Made by a program: the position numbers and the translations under genes. Source: Pararhodospirillum oryzae (lineage in GTDB: Bacteria > Pseudomonadota > Alphaproteobacteria > Rhodospirillales > Rhodospirillaceae). From it: a stretch of DNA of 64,000 bases. The DNA lies in contig NZ_BJZO01000001.1 in the NCBI RefSeq assembly GCF_007992075.1, positions 34,684-98,683 on the forward strand, in the 5' to 3' direction. Positions 43,509 to 51,626 of the stretch are shown here, in pieces. Positions within the stretch are counted from its first letter, which is position 1; every line of letters starts with the position of its first letter. The notes under the pieces were generated by a model. That model did no database searches. It was not told where the DNA came from and was given only the letters and a program-made list of their open reading frames with translations.

Positions 43509-44438
43509 ATGGAAGCCTCCGCCCCCACCCCCTCTTCCTTTCGCGTGGCCCTTGGCCGCCAGGCCCTGGCCCACCCCCTGACCTCGCTGGCCCTGGCCCT
43601 CGCGATGCTGGCGATCATCGTCTTGATGATCAGCAGTGTCTGGGACCTGGTGCGCGCCACCGGGGACGGCATGCCCGCCTGGGGGCTGCTGGGCGGGGGA
43701 GCCGGGTTCGTGGCAACGTCCCTGGGTGCCCTGGGGGCGGTCGTCTTGCGCCGTCTTTCCACCCTGGCCGAGGACAGCATGCTGGGCTTCGCCGCCGGCA
43801 TGATGCTGGCCGCCAGTTCCTTCTCCCTGATCCTGCCGGGGCTGGAAGCGGCCGGACGCCTGACCGGCAACGACTGGCTGGGGGCCCTGACCGTGGTCCT
43901 GGGCCTGGGCCTGGGCGCGGCCTTGATGATGGGCCTTGATACCCTGACCCCCCACGCCCACCCGCAGACCGGCCCGTGTGGCGCCGCGCCCGAGCGGCTG
44001 AACCGGGTCTGGCTGTTCGTGATGGCCATCACCTTGCACAATCTGCCCGAGGGCATGGCCATTGGCGTCAGCTTCGCGGGCGGCGACCTGGGCGTGGGCC
44101 TGCCCCTGACCAGCGCCATCGCCATCCAGGACATTCCCGAGGGGCTGGCCGTGGCCATGGCCCTGCGCTCGGCGGGCATTGGCGTGTTCAAGGCCGCCTT
44201 GCTGGCCGGGGCAACGGGCCTGATGGAACCCGCCGGCGCCCTGGTCGGCCTGGGCCTGTCCAGTGGTCTTGCCATCGCCTATCCCGTGGGCCTGGGGCTG
44301 GCGGCCGGTGCCATGCTGTTTGTCGTTTCGCACGAGGTGATTCCCGAAACCCACCGCAACGGCCACCAGACCCCGGCCACCTTGGGCCTGATGCTGGGTT
44401 TTGCGTTGATGATGGTCCTTGATACCGTGCTGGGGTGA
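43509..44438 (+). CDS. ZIP family metal transporter
   Basis: A 309-residue membrane protein with about eight hydrophobic segments. The two metal-binding helices are clear: LHNLPEGMAIGVSFAGG and AIQDIPEGLAVAMALR. The second has Asp-Ile-Pro where the first has Asn-Leu-Pro, and His is replaced by Gln-Asp in the binuclear site. A His-containing loop (HAHPQTGPCG) lies between earlier helices. It probably imports zinc or another divalent metal. It is divergent from the BMP operon over 231 bases. Confidence 0.9.
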   Translation: MEASAPTPSSFRVALGRQALAHPLTSLALALAMLAIIVLMISSVWDLVRATGDGMPAWGLLGGGAGFVATSLGALGAVVLRRLSTLAEDSMLGFAAGMMLAASSFSLILPGLEAAGRLTGNDWLGALTVVLGLGLGAALMMGLDTLTPHAHPQTGPCGAAPERLNRVWLFVMAITLHNLPEGMAIGVSFAGGDLGVGLPLTSAIAIQDIPEGLAVAMALRSAGIGVFKAALLAGATGLMEPAGALVGLGLSSGLAIAYPVGLGLAAGAMLFVVSHEVIPETHRNGHQTPATLGLMLGFALMMVLDTVLG

Positions 44439-44609
44439 ACGGGCCGTCGCGCTCTTTGCCCCTCCGCCCGCGCCTTCCTTGCGAAAAGGCCCTTGGGTCA
44501 AACCCCTGCCCCGCCTCCCCTTGTGCGGTCCTCTTGCCCGGGCCGGCCGGGGGCGCTATAGCGTGCGCCACGCACCCCCCGGTTTTCCCCCACCCGAAAA
44601 GGAACAGGC

Positions 44610-44942
44610 ATGCCCAAGGTTATTTTCATCAGCCCCGATGGCTCTTCGCGCACCGAGGTCGAGGTGCCGGTCGGACTGTCGGTCCTGGAAGCGGCGCACG
44701 GCAACGAGATTCCCCTGGAAGGGGCCTGCGAAGGGTCGCTTGCCTGCTCGACGTGCCACGTCATCGTCGATCCCGAATGGATCGACCGCCTGCCCGAGGC
44801 CCGCGAGGAAGAAGAAGACATGCTGGACCTGGCCTTCGGCCTGACCCGGACCTCGCGCCTGGGCTGCCAGATCCGCATGACCGAGGAACTGGACGGCCTG
44901 ACCGTGCGTCTGCCCGCCGAAACCCGCGACAGCCGTTCCTGA
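44610..44942 (+). CDS. [2Fe-2S] ferredoxin, ISC/adrenodoxin type
   Basis: A 110-residue ferredoxin. The cluster ligands are C40, C46 and C49 ([12 protein letters not shown]) and C86 (LGCQIR), spaced as in adrenodoxin-type and Isc ferredoxins. The acidic helix [15 protein letters not shown] is the partner-binding region. It probably gives electrons to Fe-S cluster assembly or a P450-like partner. AGGA precedes the ATG. It lies just before tenA. Confidence 0.93.
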   Translation: MPKVIFISPDGSSRTEVEVPVGLSVLEAAHGNEIPLEGACEGSLACSTCHVIVDPEWIDRLPEAREEEEDMLDLAFGLTRTSRLGCQIRMTEELDGLTVRLPAETRDSRS

Positions 44943-44996
44943 CCCCCAAGGCCCCGGCCGGTCGCGTTTGCTTTCACGCGAGAGGATGTCTTTGCC

Positions 44997-45695
44997 ATGA
45001 AACGCTATCCAGGAGAGGAAGTGCCGGGGCTTGCCCCGGCCGGCAGCCTGTTCGCCCGCCTGCGCGCCGCCTGCCTGACCGAATGGACCGCGTACATCGA
45101 CCACGCCTTCGTGCGCCAGATGGGCGAGGGCACCTTGCGCGAGGAGTGCTTCCGTCATTATCTGGGACAGGATTACCTGTTCCTGATTCACTTCGCGCGC
45201 GCCTACGGGCTTGCCGCCTTCAAGGCCGAGAACCTGGAAACCCTGCGCGCGGCCGGTCTGGGCATGGCCTCGATTCTCGACGAAATGGGCCTGCACGTTG
45301 ACTTTTGCCGACGCTGGGGCCTGGGCGCCAGCGAGCTGGAGGCGCTGCCCGAATCACGCGCCACCCTGGCCTACACCCGCTATGTCCTTGAAAAAGGGCT
45401 CTCCGGGGATCTTCTGGACCTGTACGTGGCCTTGAGCCCGTGCATGGTGGGGTACGCGGAAATCGGTCTGGCCCTCAAGCCCCTGTCCGGTCCCGATCAT
45501 CCCTACCGGGAATGGATCGACCAGTACGCCGGCGAGGCCTACGGGGATGTGGCCCGGGCCTCGGTGGCCACCCTCGACGATCTGATGGCCCGGCGCGGCG
45601 GCGTGGGGCGGATGCCGGACCTGATCCGCACCTTCCGCGAGGCCACCCGCCTGGAGGCCGATTTCTGGCGGATGAGCCTCGATCGCGCCGACTGA
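44997..45695 (+). CDS. tenA: Aminopyrimidine aminohydrolase / thiaminase II (TenA family)
   Basis: A 232-residue all-helical TenA protein. The family features EECFRHYLGQDYLFLIHFAR near residue 44 and the active-site SPCMVGYAEIG (catalytic Cys about residue 146) are present, as is DLLDLYVALSPC. It salvages thiamine by releasing hydroxymethylpyrimidine from degraded thiamine. GAGAGGA precedes the ATG. It is followed by a strong terminator. No other thiamine gene is adjacent. Confidence 0.9.
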   Translation: MKRYPGEEVPGLAPAGSLFARLRAACLTEWTAYIDHAFVRQMGEGTLREECFRHYLGQDYLFLIHFARAYGLAAFKAENLETLRAAGLGMASILDEMGLHVDFCRRWGLGASELEALPESRATLAYTRYVLEKGLSGDLLDLYVALSPCMVGYAEIGLALKPLSGPDHPYREWIDQYAGEAYGDVARASVATLDDLMARRGGVGRMPDLIRTFREATRLEADFWRMSLDRAD

Positions 45696-45704
45696 GGGAC
45701 GCCC

Positions 45705-45753
45705 GCGGCCGGGCACCGACCCAGGGCCCGGCCGCCCCTGGTCCGCTTTTTTT
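45705..45753 (+). terminator. Terminator after tenA
   Basis: GCGGCCGGGC (45705-45714) and GCCCGGCCGC (45726-45735) form a perfect 10-base stem. A run of seven T follows at 45747-45753. Confidence 0.7.
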
Positions 45754-45888
45754 CGGGGGGATGGTTTCGTCGCCGCGGGGGGAGGCGCCCGGCCATGCCG
45801 GAGGCCTTTCTTGCGGTGGTCCCCCCGACCGGTGGCTTCGTCCGGGAGCGGATGAATGCCCCCCCCTGGCCTGGAGAGCCTTGCCCCC

Positions 45889-47013
45889 ATGTCTTCCCCC
45901 TCGTCCCGCCGCCGGGTTGCCGTCGCCCTGTCGGGCGGCGTTGACAGCGCCGTCACCGCCGCCTTGCTGCACGCCGAAGGCTTCGATGTCATCGCCTTGA
46001 CCATGGACCTGGGCCCGGCCAGCGCCGGCGCGGTGCGCGATGCCCGGCGCATCTGCGATCACCTGGGCCTGGAACACCACGTTCTGAACCTGGCCGCCCG
46101 CTTTCAGGAATCCGTTGTCGGCCCGTTCGCCGACAGCTATGCCGAGGGGCAAACGCCACTGCCCTGCGCCGTATGCAATCGCGAGGTGAAGTTCGGCACC
46201 CTTCTGGAGGCCGCGCGCGACAAGGGAGCCGATCTTCTCGCCACCGGGCACTACGTGCGCCTGAGCGACGGCCCCGAGGGGCCGTGCCTGCGCCGGGCCC
46301 TCGATACCCACCGCGACCAGAGCTATTTCCTGTTCGCCCTGCCCCGCGCCGTGCTGGGGTCCTTGCGCTTTCCCCTGGGGGCGATGCCGGGCAAGGACGA
46401 AACCCGGGCCCTGGCCGGACGCCTGGGCCTGCCGGTCGAGCGCAAGCCCGACAGTCAGGACCTGTGCTTCTGCCCCCAGGGCGATCACGCCAGCCTGGTG
46501 GCGCGGCTGCGCCCCGACGCAAGCCAGCCCGGCCCGATCGTGGACACCACGGGGCGGGTCCTGGGGGAGCACCGGGGCCTGATTCACCACACGGTGGGCC
46601 AGCGCCGGGGTTTGGGGCTGGGCGGCGGTCCGCCCTTGTACGTGGTTGCCCTGGAGCCCGAGGGCCGGCGGGTGGTGGTGGGCCCGCGCGAGGCGCTGGC
46701 CTGCCGCTCGTTCGGGCTCCGCGCCCTCAACTGGCTGGGCCCGGGGCCGGGGCCGGCTCTGAACGGCACCCCTGTCCGGGTCAAGATCCGCAACGCGGCG
46801 CCACCGGTGGCGGCCACCGTCCACCCCCTGCCCGCCGGGAGCGCGGGCGGCCTGGACGCGCGGGTGGACCTGGAAACCCCGGCCTTTGGCGTGGCCCCGG
46901 GACAGGCGGCGGTGTTCTACGGCCCCGACGAGGACACGGGCGCCTGGATGATGGGCGGCGGCTGGATCACGCCCCCTGCTGGCCCTCTTCCCACGCCAGC
47001 AGCGCCTGCTTGA
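45889..47013 (+). CDS. mnmA: tRNA-specific 2-thiouridylase MnmA
   Basis: A 374-residue enzyme that thiolates U34 of Lys, Glu and Gln tRNAs. The PP-loop SGGVDS is at residues 15-20. The catalytic cysteines are C93 (PCAVCNREVKFG) and C193 (DLCFCPQGDH), and ATGHYVRL and the HHTVGQRRGLGLG segment are also family landmarks. The start at 45889 puts the PP-loop at its usual place and follows GGAGAG; the ATG at 45856 is an alternative. Its last 47 bases overlap the 3' end of the convergent ogt gene. Confidence 0.95.
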   Translation: MSSPSSRRRVAVALSGGVDSAVTAALLHAEGFDVIALTMDLGPASAGAVRDARRICDHLGLEHHVLNLAARFQESVVGPFADSYAEGQTPLPCAVCNREVKFGTLLEAARDKGADLLATGHYVRLSDGPEGPCLRRALDTHRDQSYFLFALPRAVLGSLRFPLGAMPGKDETRALAGRLGLPVERKPDSQDLCFCPQGDHASLVARLRPDASQPGPIVDTTGRVLGEHRGLIHHTVGQRRGLGLGGGPPLYVVALEPEGRRVVVGPREALACRSFGLRALNWLGPGPGPALNGTPVRVKIRNAAPPVAATVHPLPAGSAGGLDARVDLETPAFGVAPGQAAVFYGPDEDTGAWMMGGGWITPPAGPLPTPAAPA

Positions 47014-47599
47014 GCGCGGGCCCCCAGTAATACCCCCCCAGGTCGCCCGACGCCCGCACCACCCGGTGGCAGGGAATGACCAGGGTCACGGGATTGGCCC
47101 CCACCGCCTGCCCCACGGCGCGGACGGCGGCGGGCTGGCCAATCGCGTTGGCGATGGTCTGATAGGAAACCCGGCACCCCGGAGGAATACGGGCCAGGGC
47201 TTCCCACACCCGGCGCTGGAAGGGCGTGCCATCCACCGCCACCCGCCGGCGGGTCCCCGGCGCCCCCGGCGGGGCATGGAACAGGCCGGCGGCAACCGGT
47301 GCCGTGGCCTCGGGCGCTTCGTGCACGGTGGCCCGGGGCCAGCGGGCCCGCAAGGCGGCCCGCGCCGCCTCGCCATCGGGCAGCGGGCCCCCCGAGAAGA
47401 GAAAACTCAGATGACACAGGACCCCTTGCCCGTTCAAGGCCAGCAGGCACCGCCCGAACGGCGTTTCATGCTCGCCCACGAGCAAGGCAAAGGGGGCGCG
47501 TGGCTCGTCGGCCGGATCGCGCAAGGCGACGAGATCGTGCAGCGGCTGGGGCGCGAGACCTTCTTCCCCGAGCGGCGCCGGTGCAGGGCTGGCGTGCAT
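46967..47599 (-). CDS. ogt: Methylated-DNA-protein-cysteine methyltransferase
   Basis: A 210-residue suicide DNA repair protein that takes the methyl group from O6-methylguanine. The active site is VIPCHRVV in NPVTLVIPCHRVVRASGDLG, preceded by the DNA-binding helix segment GCRVSYQTIANAIGQP. An N-terminal Ogt/Ada-like ribonuclease-fold domain of about 100 residues precedes it. GGGGGAA lies before the ATG. The 3' end overlaps mnmA in antisense. Confidence 0.92.
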   Translation of the reverse strand: MHASPAPAPLGEEGLAPQPLHDLVALRDPADEPRAPFALLVGEHETPFGRCLLALNGQGVLCHLSFLFSGGPLPDGEAARAALRARWPRATVHEAPEATAPVAAGLFHAPPGAPGTRRRVAVDGTPFQRRVWEALARIPPGCRVSYQTIANAIGQPAAVRAVGQAVGANPVTLVIPCHRVVRASGDLGGYYWGPALKQALLAWEEGQQGA

Positions 47600-47676
47600 G
47601 GTGTATTCCCCCGATCCGATCCTGGTGTAAGAAAAAATAGTACCCTATCCGCCCGTTCCCGCCCAGGGGAGGACCC

Positions 47677-48327
47677 ATGACCGATACGCGCCTGTCGCCC
47701 GACCAGATCGCCACCTTGTTCGACCGCCTGGCCGAGGCCCGGCCCGACCCCCGGGGCGAACTGGACTGGACGACGCCGTTTACCTTGCTGGTGGCCGTCG
47801 TGCTGTCGGCCCAGGCGACCGACAAGGGCGTGAACAAGGCCACGCGCGGCCTGTTCGCCGTGGCCGACACGCCCGAGCACATGCTGGCCCTGGGCGAGGA
47901 GGGCTTGCGCGAGCACATTCGCACCATTGGCCTCTTCAACACCAAGGCCCAGAACGTCATGGCCCTGTCGCGCCTGCTGATCGAGCGCCACCAGGGCCAG
48001 GTGCCCGCCGATCGCGCCGCCCTGGAGGCCCTGCCCGGGGTGGGGCGCAAGACGGCGAACGTGGTGCTTAACATCGCCTTTGACCAGCCGACCATCGCGG
48101 TGGACACCCATGTGCTGCGGGTGTGCAACCGAACCGGCCTCGCCCCCGGGCGCACGCCCCTGGCCGTTGAGGCCATCTTGGAAAAGGTGGTTCCCCCTGC
48201 CCGCCTGCGCCACGCCCACCACTGGCTGATCTTGCACGGCCGCTACGTGTGCAAGGCCCGCGCCCCGGCTTGCGCCGGATGCGTGATCGCCGATGTGTGC
48301 CTTTTCGACGCCAAGGCGGTCGCTTGA
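47677..48327 (+). CDS. nth: Endonuclease III (base excision repair)
   Basis: A 216-residue DNA glycosylase/AP lyase for oxidised pyrimidines. The helix-hairpin-helix is LEALPGVGRKTANVVLN with the catalytic Lys, and the catalytic Asp is in AVDTHVLRVCNR. A C-terminal [4Fe-4S] cluster is formed by four Cys in CKARAPACAGCVIADVC. GGGGAGGA precedes the ATG. It is divergent from ogt, giving two DNA repair genes back to back. Confidence 0.95.
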   Translation: MTDTRLSPDQIATLFDRLAEARPDPRGELDWTTPFTLLVAVVLSAQATDKGVNKATRGLFAVADTPEHMLALGEEGLREHIRTIGLFNTKAQNVMALSRLLIERHQGQVPADRAALEALPGVGRKTANVVLNIAFDQPTIAVDTHVLRVCNRTGLAPGRTPLAVEAILEKVVPPARLRHAHHWLILHGRYVCKARAPACAGCVIADVCLFDAKAVA

Positions 48328-48342
48328 CAAAAACGCCGGCGC

Positions 48343-48369
48343 AAAAAAAGCGGGGCCGGACGCCCCGCT
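48343..48369 (-). terminator. Terminator of the bactofilin gene
   Basis: On the - strand AGCGGGGC and GCCCCGCT form a perfect 8-base stem with a 5-base loop, followed by seven T. It lies between convergent nth and bactofilin genes and may also slow nth transcripts. Confidence 0.75.
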
Positions 48370-48433
48370 TCTGGTTCGTTCACTGCGTGGAGCCGTCTTC
48401 CCGGGTCGAAGGGAAGGCCGGACTTCCGTGGCG

Positions 48434-49267
48434 TCAGGACGCGTCGGAGCCTTCCAGGGGGCTGACGGCGCCCTTCAGGCGGCCGCCTTCCTCCACGACC
48501 AGGGCCACGGTCTGCACCTTGCCCAGGATCTCGCCGGTGCTGTGCAAGACCACCCGGCGCTGGGCGATCATCTCGCCTTCGAAGCGGCCGCTGATGATCG
48601 CCTCGCCGATGTTGACCGATCCCTTGAATTCACCACCTTCGGCGACCTCAAGAATATCGGCGTTGTTCAGGTTGGCCTGAACGCTCCCTTCGACCACCAG
48701 ATGATCGCAGGCGGAAATTTCCCCCGAGACCCGGATTTCCCGGCCTACCACCAGCCGCTTGCCATCGTCCGCCGCCGAGTCGCTCCGCCGCGCGCCAGGG
48801 CCCGCGAGGTCGAGCACCCGGCGCGGAACCTCGGGCTGCTTGTGTGAAGGGGGAGTGGGGCGGGTCGCCATGGGTATGCCTCGTTTGGAAAACGGCTTGA
48901 GCGGTGCGGCCGTCGCCTCGCCTCCCGGTCCCGGTGGCAGGGGGACCGACGGCGGAAGAACCGAAGGAGGGCCCGCCAGGGGGGGCGCCCCGCCCGAAAC
49001 AGGCCCCGTCTGTCCCGATCCTGGAACAGACGAAGGAGCGGGCGCGGGCAGCGGACGAGACGGCGTGAGAGGGGAAAGCGGCGGCACGATGGATGCGGTC
49101 AGGGATGCGGCCGGGGTGAACACCGGGGCCACGGAAGGGTCGAAGGCGGGGACATGGGGGGTCAAGGGCTTGAAAGGCTGGGCCGCGCCGCTTTCTGACG
49201 GCGAGGAAAGGGTGTCTCCCGGCGGTGCCTCGGCCCGATCCTCGGGCTTGCGTCCGAACATTGACAT
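48434..49267 (-). CDS. Bactofilin family polymer-forming protein
   Basis: A 277-residue cytoskeletal-type protein. The N-terminal 170 residues are rich in Pro, Ala and Ser and probably disordered. The C-terminal part is the right-handed beta-helix bactofilin (DUF583) core with repeating strands: LVVGREIRVSGEISACDHLV, EGSVQANLNNADILEVAEGG, EFKGSVNIGEAIISGRFEGE. It would polymerise at the membrane and scaffold cell wall enzymes or cell shape. The start at 49267 is preferred because upstream in-frame sequence is Arg/Ser-rich and unlike protein. The N-terminal region is longer than usual for the family. Confidence 0.87.
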   Translation of the reverse strand: MSMFGRKPEDRAEAPPGDTLSSPSESGAAQPFKPLTPHVPAFDPSVAPVFTPAASLTASIVPPLSPLTPSRPLPAPAPSSVPGSGQTGPVSGGAPPLAGPPSVLPPSVPLPPGPGGEATAAPLKPFSKRGIPMATRPTPPSHKQPEVPRRVLDLAGPGARRSDSAADDGKRLVVGREIRVSGEISACDHLVVEGSVQANLNNADILEVAEGGEFKGSVNIGEAIISGRFEGEMIAQRRVVLHSTGEILGKVQTVALVVEEGGRLKGAVSPLEGSDAS

Positions 49268-49466
49268 CCGTTGTAGTGCCTTCGCTAGCAGACCAGGGGC
49301 GACGAGGGGTCGTCGGCGCCTTCGACAGGAGGAAGAATCGTGAGGTTGGCATGAAGGACGCCTCCCCTCGGGAGACGCTTCGATAAAGACCAAGGTTCTC
49401 TATTGTATCCGACTGGCCGTTTCGTCCGCAAGCGGACGTGCGCGCATCCCTCACGGGAAAAGGCCC

Positions 49467-49486
49467 CCTCCCCTTTTACGGGGAGG
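49467..49486 (-). terminator. Candidate terminator of gcrA
   Basis: CCTCCCC (49467-49473) and GGGGAGG (49480-49486) form a perfect 7-base stem with a 6-base loop 39 bases past the gcrA stop. On the - strand CCTTTT follows soon after. Confidence 0.5.
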
Positions 49487-49524
49487 CGCGAAAGGACAAG
49501 GGGAGCACCAAGGAGGGCACGCCC

Positions 49525-49890
49525 TCAGGCGGCGTCTTCATCCTTGGACCGGTTGGAACTCACATAGGCAATGGCGGCGTGCTCGGCACAATAGGGCTTG
49601 CCCGGAAGCGTCGGCTTTCCACAAAAATGAAAGCCCGGATCGCGTGGATCCCCAATGGGCCAGCGGCAGGTGTGGGCGGACAGATCCACCAGGGAGCGAA
49701 TTTTCGGTTCGGGCTTCGCCTCTTTCGCACCGCGCTTGATGGGGGAAGGGCGGCTTTTCAGGCCCAGGCGATGCGCCTTGCCCACAACGGCGTTTTTCGA
49801 GACGCCAAGCTCCTTGCCGATCTCGCCGGTGGTCAGGCCCTCGGCCCACAGCCGCTTGAGCTGCTCGATGTTATCGTCGTTCCAAACCAT
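49525..49890 (-). CDS. gcrA: GcrA-type cell cycle regulator
   Basis: A 121-residue regulator of the GcrA family. The N-terminal helix-turn-helix is complete (IEQLKRLWAEGLTTGEIGKE, then VSKNAVVGKAHRLGL). After a basic linker comes the C-terminal part CRWPIGDPRDPGFHFC with CGKP and YCAEH, whose cysteines and histidine may bind a metal. In Caulobacter, GcrA works with sigma-70 at CcrM-methylated promoters. This copy is shorter than the Caulobacter protein (about 170 residues), mainly in the linker. A good promoter lies 80 bases upstream. Confidence 0.92.
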   Translation of the reverse strand: MVWNDDNIEQLKRLWAEGLTTGEIGKELGVSKNAVVGKAHRLGLKSRPSPIKRGAKEAKPEPKIRSLVDLSAHTCRWPIGDPRDPGFHFCGKPTLPGKPYCAEHAAIAYVSSNRSKDEDAA

Positions 49891-49966
49891 GGGGAGAGTG
49901 CTTCCTTCCGCCGTGTGCCGTCACCGTTCTGGTCCGGACATCGCCCGATCTGCGCCGCAAGCGGAC

Positions 49967-49995
49967 ACTATAATGCCTTTTCGATCCACGCGCAA
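49967..49995 (-). promoter_or_regulatory. Promoter of gcrA
   Basis: On the - strand TTGCGC, a 17-base spacer and TATAGT (complement of 49967-49972) lie about 77 bases before the gcrA start. Both elements and the spacing are close to the sigma-70 consensus. Confidence 0.65.
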
Positions 49996-50119
49996 AAAAA
50001 CGCATCCCTTCCCTGCCCCCGGAAGCGCAGGAAAACGCCACTCCTGGAAACAGAGCTCTTTTTTCAGGCACCTGGACCGTGACCGCCCGACCCCGCGACA
50101 TCCCATCGCAAAAGGACGC

Positions 50120-50141
50120 CCATGGGTCTGGAAACCCATGG
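50120..50141. repeat. Perfect 8-base inverted repeat CCATGGGT/ACCCATGG
   Basis: The arms at 50120-50127 and 50134-50141 flank a 6-base loop. No T-run follows. It may be a protein site or an RNA hairpin. Confidence 0.4.
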
Positions 50142-50264
50142 AGTGTGCACCCTATATCGCATCCTATCAAGCCACTCTGTCCCGGCTCCGGCGCTCCCCG
50201 AAGCGGGTCTTCAATGTCCCTGAAATACGTCGGAAGGGTCTTGCCTTCCTCCCTTTGCCCGGAC

Positions 50265-50291
50265 AAAAAAAGGCCGCGCCGAAGCGCGGCC
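50265..50291 (-). terminator. Orphan minus-strand intrinsic terminator
   Basis: On the - strand GGCCGCGC, loop TTCG and GCGCGGCC are followed by seven T, a textbook terminator. The next gene upstream on that strand is the thioesterase at 51006, beyond the oppositely transcribed bacteriohemerythrin gene. A short transcript from about 50300-50480 is therefore suspected. Confidence 0.7.
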
Positions 50292-50540
50292 CGAGTCTAG
50301 GGAGGAAACGTCCAAGAAAGCCAACATGGCCGCAAGGACCTGCGTACTTGCCATGCTGCGATGCACAATGTCGCGCATCGGCGTGGCTCTGTAAAGACCT
50401 TTTTTGCATAAGCCAAGGTTGATTCACTCAAAAGATGTAAATAGTCCGTCGTCGACGATTTATAGGGTTTATGTTTTGCTGTACCCTTGATGAGAAGGGG
50501 TGAGTCTGGTTGATTTCGACAGACATAAGGGTGGTGTTCG

Positions 50541-50960
50541 ATGGCGCTGATTACCTGGTCCGATAAGATGAGCGTGGGAAACGCCACTATTGATGGAGAC
50601 CATCGCACCCTGCTCGACCGGCTCAATGCCTTGCATGACGTGGTTCGGGGCAACACGCCCCGCGAGTCGATGCCCACGTTGTTCCGTGACTTGATCGAGT
50701 ACACCGAATACCACTTCGCAACCGAGGAACGCCTGATGCGCCTGTCCCGTTTCCCGGACATGGAGCGCCACAAGGCCATGCATGATGGCCTGGCCCGCCG
50801 GCTGCGCGAATTCGAGGCCCGTTTCCAGGAAGCGCCCGACACCTTCAATCTGCTTGAAATGTTCGATTTCGTTTCAGACTGGTTGATGCGCCATATCCTG
50901 CGCGAGGACATGAAGGTGGGGACCCATCTCAAGGCCATGCCCAAGAACGGCGGGCCCTGA
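50541..50960 (+). CDS. Bacteriohemerythrin
   Basis: A 139-residue four-helix-bundle oxygen-binding protein with a di-iron site. All seven expected ligands are present: H21, H58, E62, H77, H81, H118 and D123 (DGDH; EYHFATEE; RHKAMHD; HILRED). It may store or sense oxygen, deliver it to oxidases or receptors, or protect against it. AAGGGTGG precedes the ATG. It stands alone and converges with the thioesterase gene. Confidence 0.93.
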   Translation: MALITWSDKMSVGNATIDGDHRTLLDRLNALHDVVRGNTPRESMPTLFRDLIEYTEYHFATEERLMRLSRFPDMERHKAMHDGLARRLREFEARFQEAPDTFNLLEMFDFVSDWLMRHILREDMKVGTHLKAMPKNGGP

Positions 50961-50980
50961 GGCTTCCAGGCTAAGGGGAC

Positions 50981-51014
50981 GCGGGCACTCAGGCGGCGCG
51001 GGCACTCAGGCGGC
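50981..51014. repeat. Perfect 17-base tandem duplication at the thioesterase 3' end
   Basis: The 17-base unit GCGGGCACTCAGGCGGC occurs twice in a row (50981-50997 and 50998-51014). It covers the last codons and stop of the - strand gene, so a second TGA copy lies 17 bases past the stop. Confidence 0.85.
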
Positions 51015-51533
51015 GGTGGCGTTCATGCTGGCGTCCAGGTCGCGCCACGAGCCGGCCCACTGGGGAAGCGGCGGCGGCGGAGCCTCCTGGCCCAGGGCCC
51101 GGGCCACCTCGGCCGGCGCCACCAGCCCCTTGGCGCCGACAAACCCGGCCCGCACCACCGCCTGGCAGGCAAGGCCGGCGTCGGTCAAAACCCGGTGCTC
51201 AATGTAAATCCACTTCTCGTCCCACGACAGCAGGCGGCTTTCCAGGCGAAAACGCTGGAAGGGCCGCAAGGGGCGCTTGAAGCGGACCACCGCCCCCCCG
51301 ATCACCGGCTGCCAACGCTGGCGCCAGACCAGGCGCCACAGGCCCGTGCGCACGATCAGATCGACCCGCCCCAGATCCATCAAGGCAAGATAGCGGGCGT
51401 TATTCATGTGAATGTTTACATCAAGATCGGTTGGCATCACCTTGAAAAACAAGGATGATAGCCCGTACAAATCGAGGGATTTTCCGGCAAGGCCGGCAAG
51501 AAAAACCCGAATCAGGCGCAGCCAGAGAGACAT
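51006..51533 (-). CDS. Thioesterase-like (hotdog fold) protein
   Basis: A 175-residue protein of the 4-hydroxybenzoyl-CoA thioesterase/THEM6-like hotdog type. MPTDLDVNIHMNNARYLALM (near residue 33) is the hotdog helix region with the acidic and Asn residues expected of these enzymes. The later VVRFKRPLRPFQRFRLESRL and IYIEHRVLTD strands complete the fold. It probably hydrolyses acyl-CoA or carries an acyl-related role. It lies just downstream of the beta-oxidation genes. AGGA precedes the ATG. A 17-base duplication covers its stop. Confidence 0.82.
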   Translation of the reverse strand: MSLWLRLIRVFLAGLAGKSLDLYGLSSLFFKVMPTDLDVNIHMNNARYLALMDLGRVDLIVRTGLWRLVWRQRWQPVIGGAVVRFKRPLRPFQRFRLESRLLSWDEKWIYIEHRVLTDAGLACQAVVRAGFVGAKGLVAPAEVARALGQEAPPPPLPQWAGSWRDLDASMNATAA

Positions 51534-51579
51534 CGCGTTTTCCTAGAATGAGACCCGAAAAGTGGGAACCGCCGCGAAC

Positions 51580-51608
51580 GCCGGCCCTTCGTTGGAGGAA
51601 GGGCCGGC
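51580..51608 (-). terminator. Hairpin after the acyl-CoA dehydrogenase gene
   Basis: GCCGGCCCTTC (51580-51590) and GAAGGGCCGGC (51598-51608) form a perfect 11-base stem with a 7-base loop 18 bases past the stop. No T-run follows, so it may stabilise the transcript end or allow partial read-through to the thioesterase gene. Confidence 0.55.
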
Positions 51609-51626
51609 CGCGTGGGGAGGCGGTGG

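Larger units (their letters stand above)
49996..50540. other. Gene-free interval between gcrA and bacteriohemerythrin
   Basis: With the gcrA leader, about 650 bases lack a supportable coding region. The structures are an 8-base inverted repeat at 50120-50141, a strong minus-strand terminator at 50265-50291 with no known gene before it, and a TGC-rich motif TGCTGCGATGCACAATG at 50354-50370. The promoter of bacteriohemerythrin must lie in the AT-richer part from 50400. Confidence 0.5.

Noticed and set aside
50419..50431. FNR-like box TTGATTCACTCAA before bacteriohemerythrin
   Set aside because: The half-sites TTGA and TCAA are separated by five bases, not the six an FNR/Crp site needs, so I do not call it.
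49891..50540. Several 60-130 codon frames between gcrA and bacteriohemerythrin
   Set aside because: None has a ribosome site, sensible composition or a recognisable motif, and they overlap each other and the hairpins.
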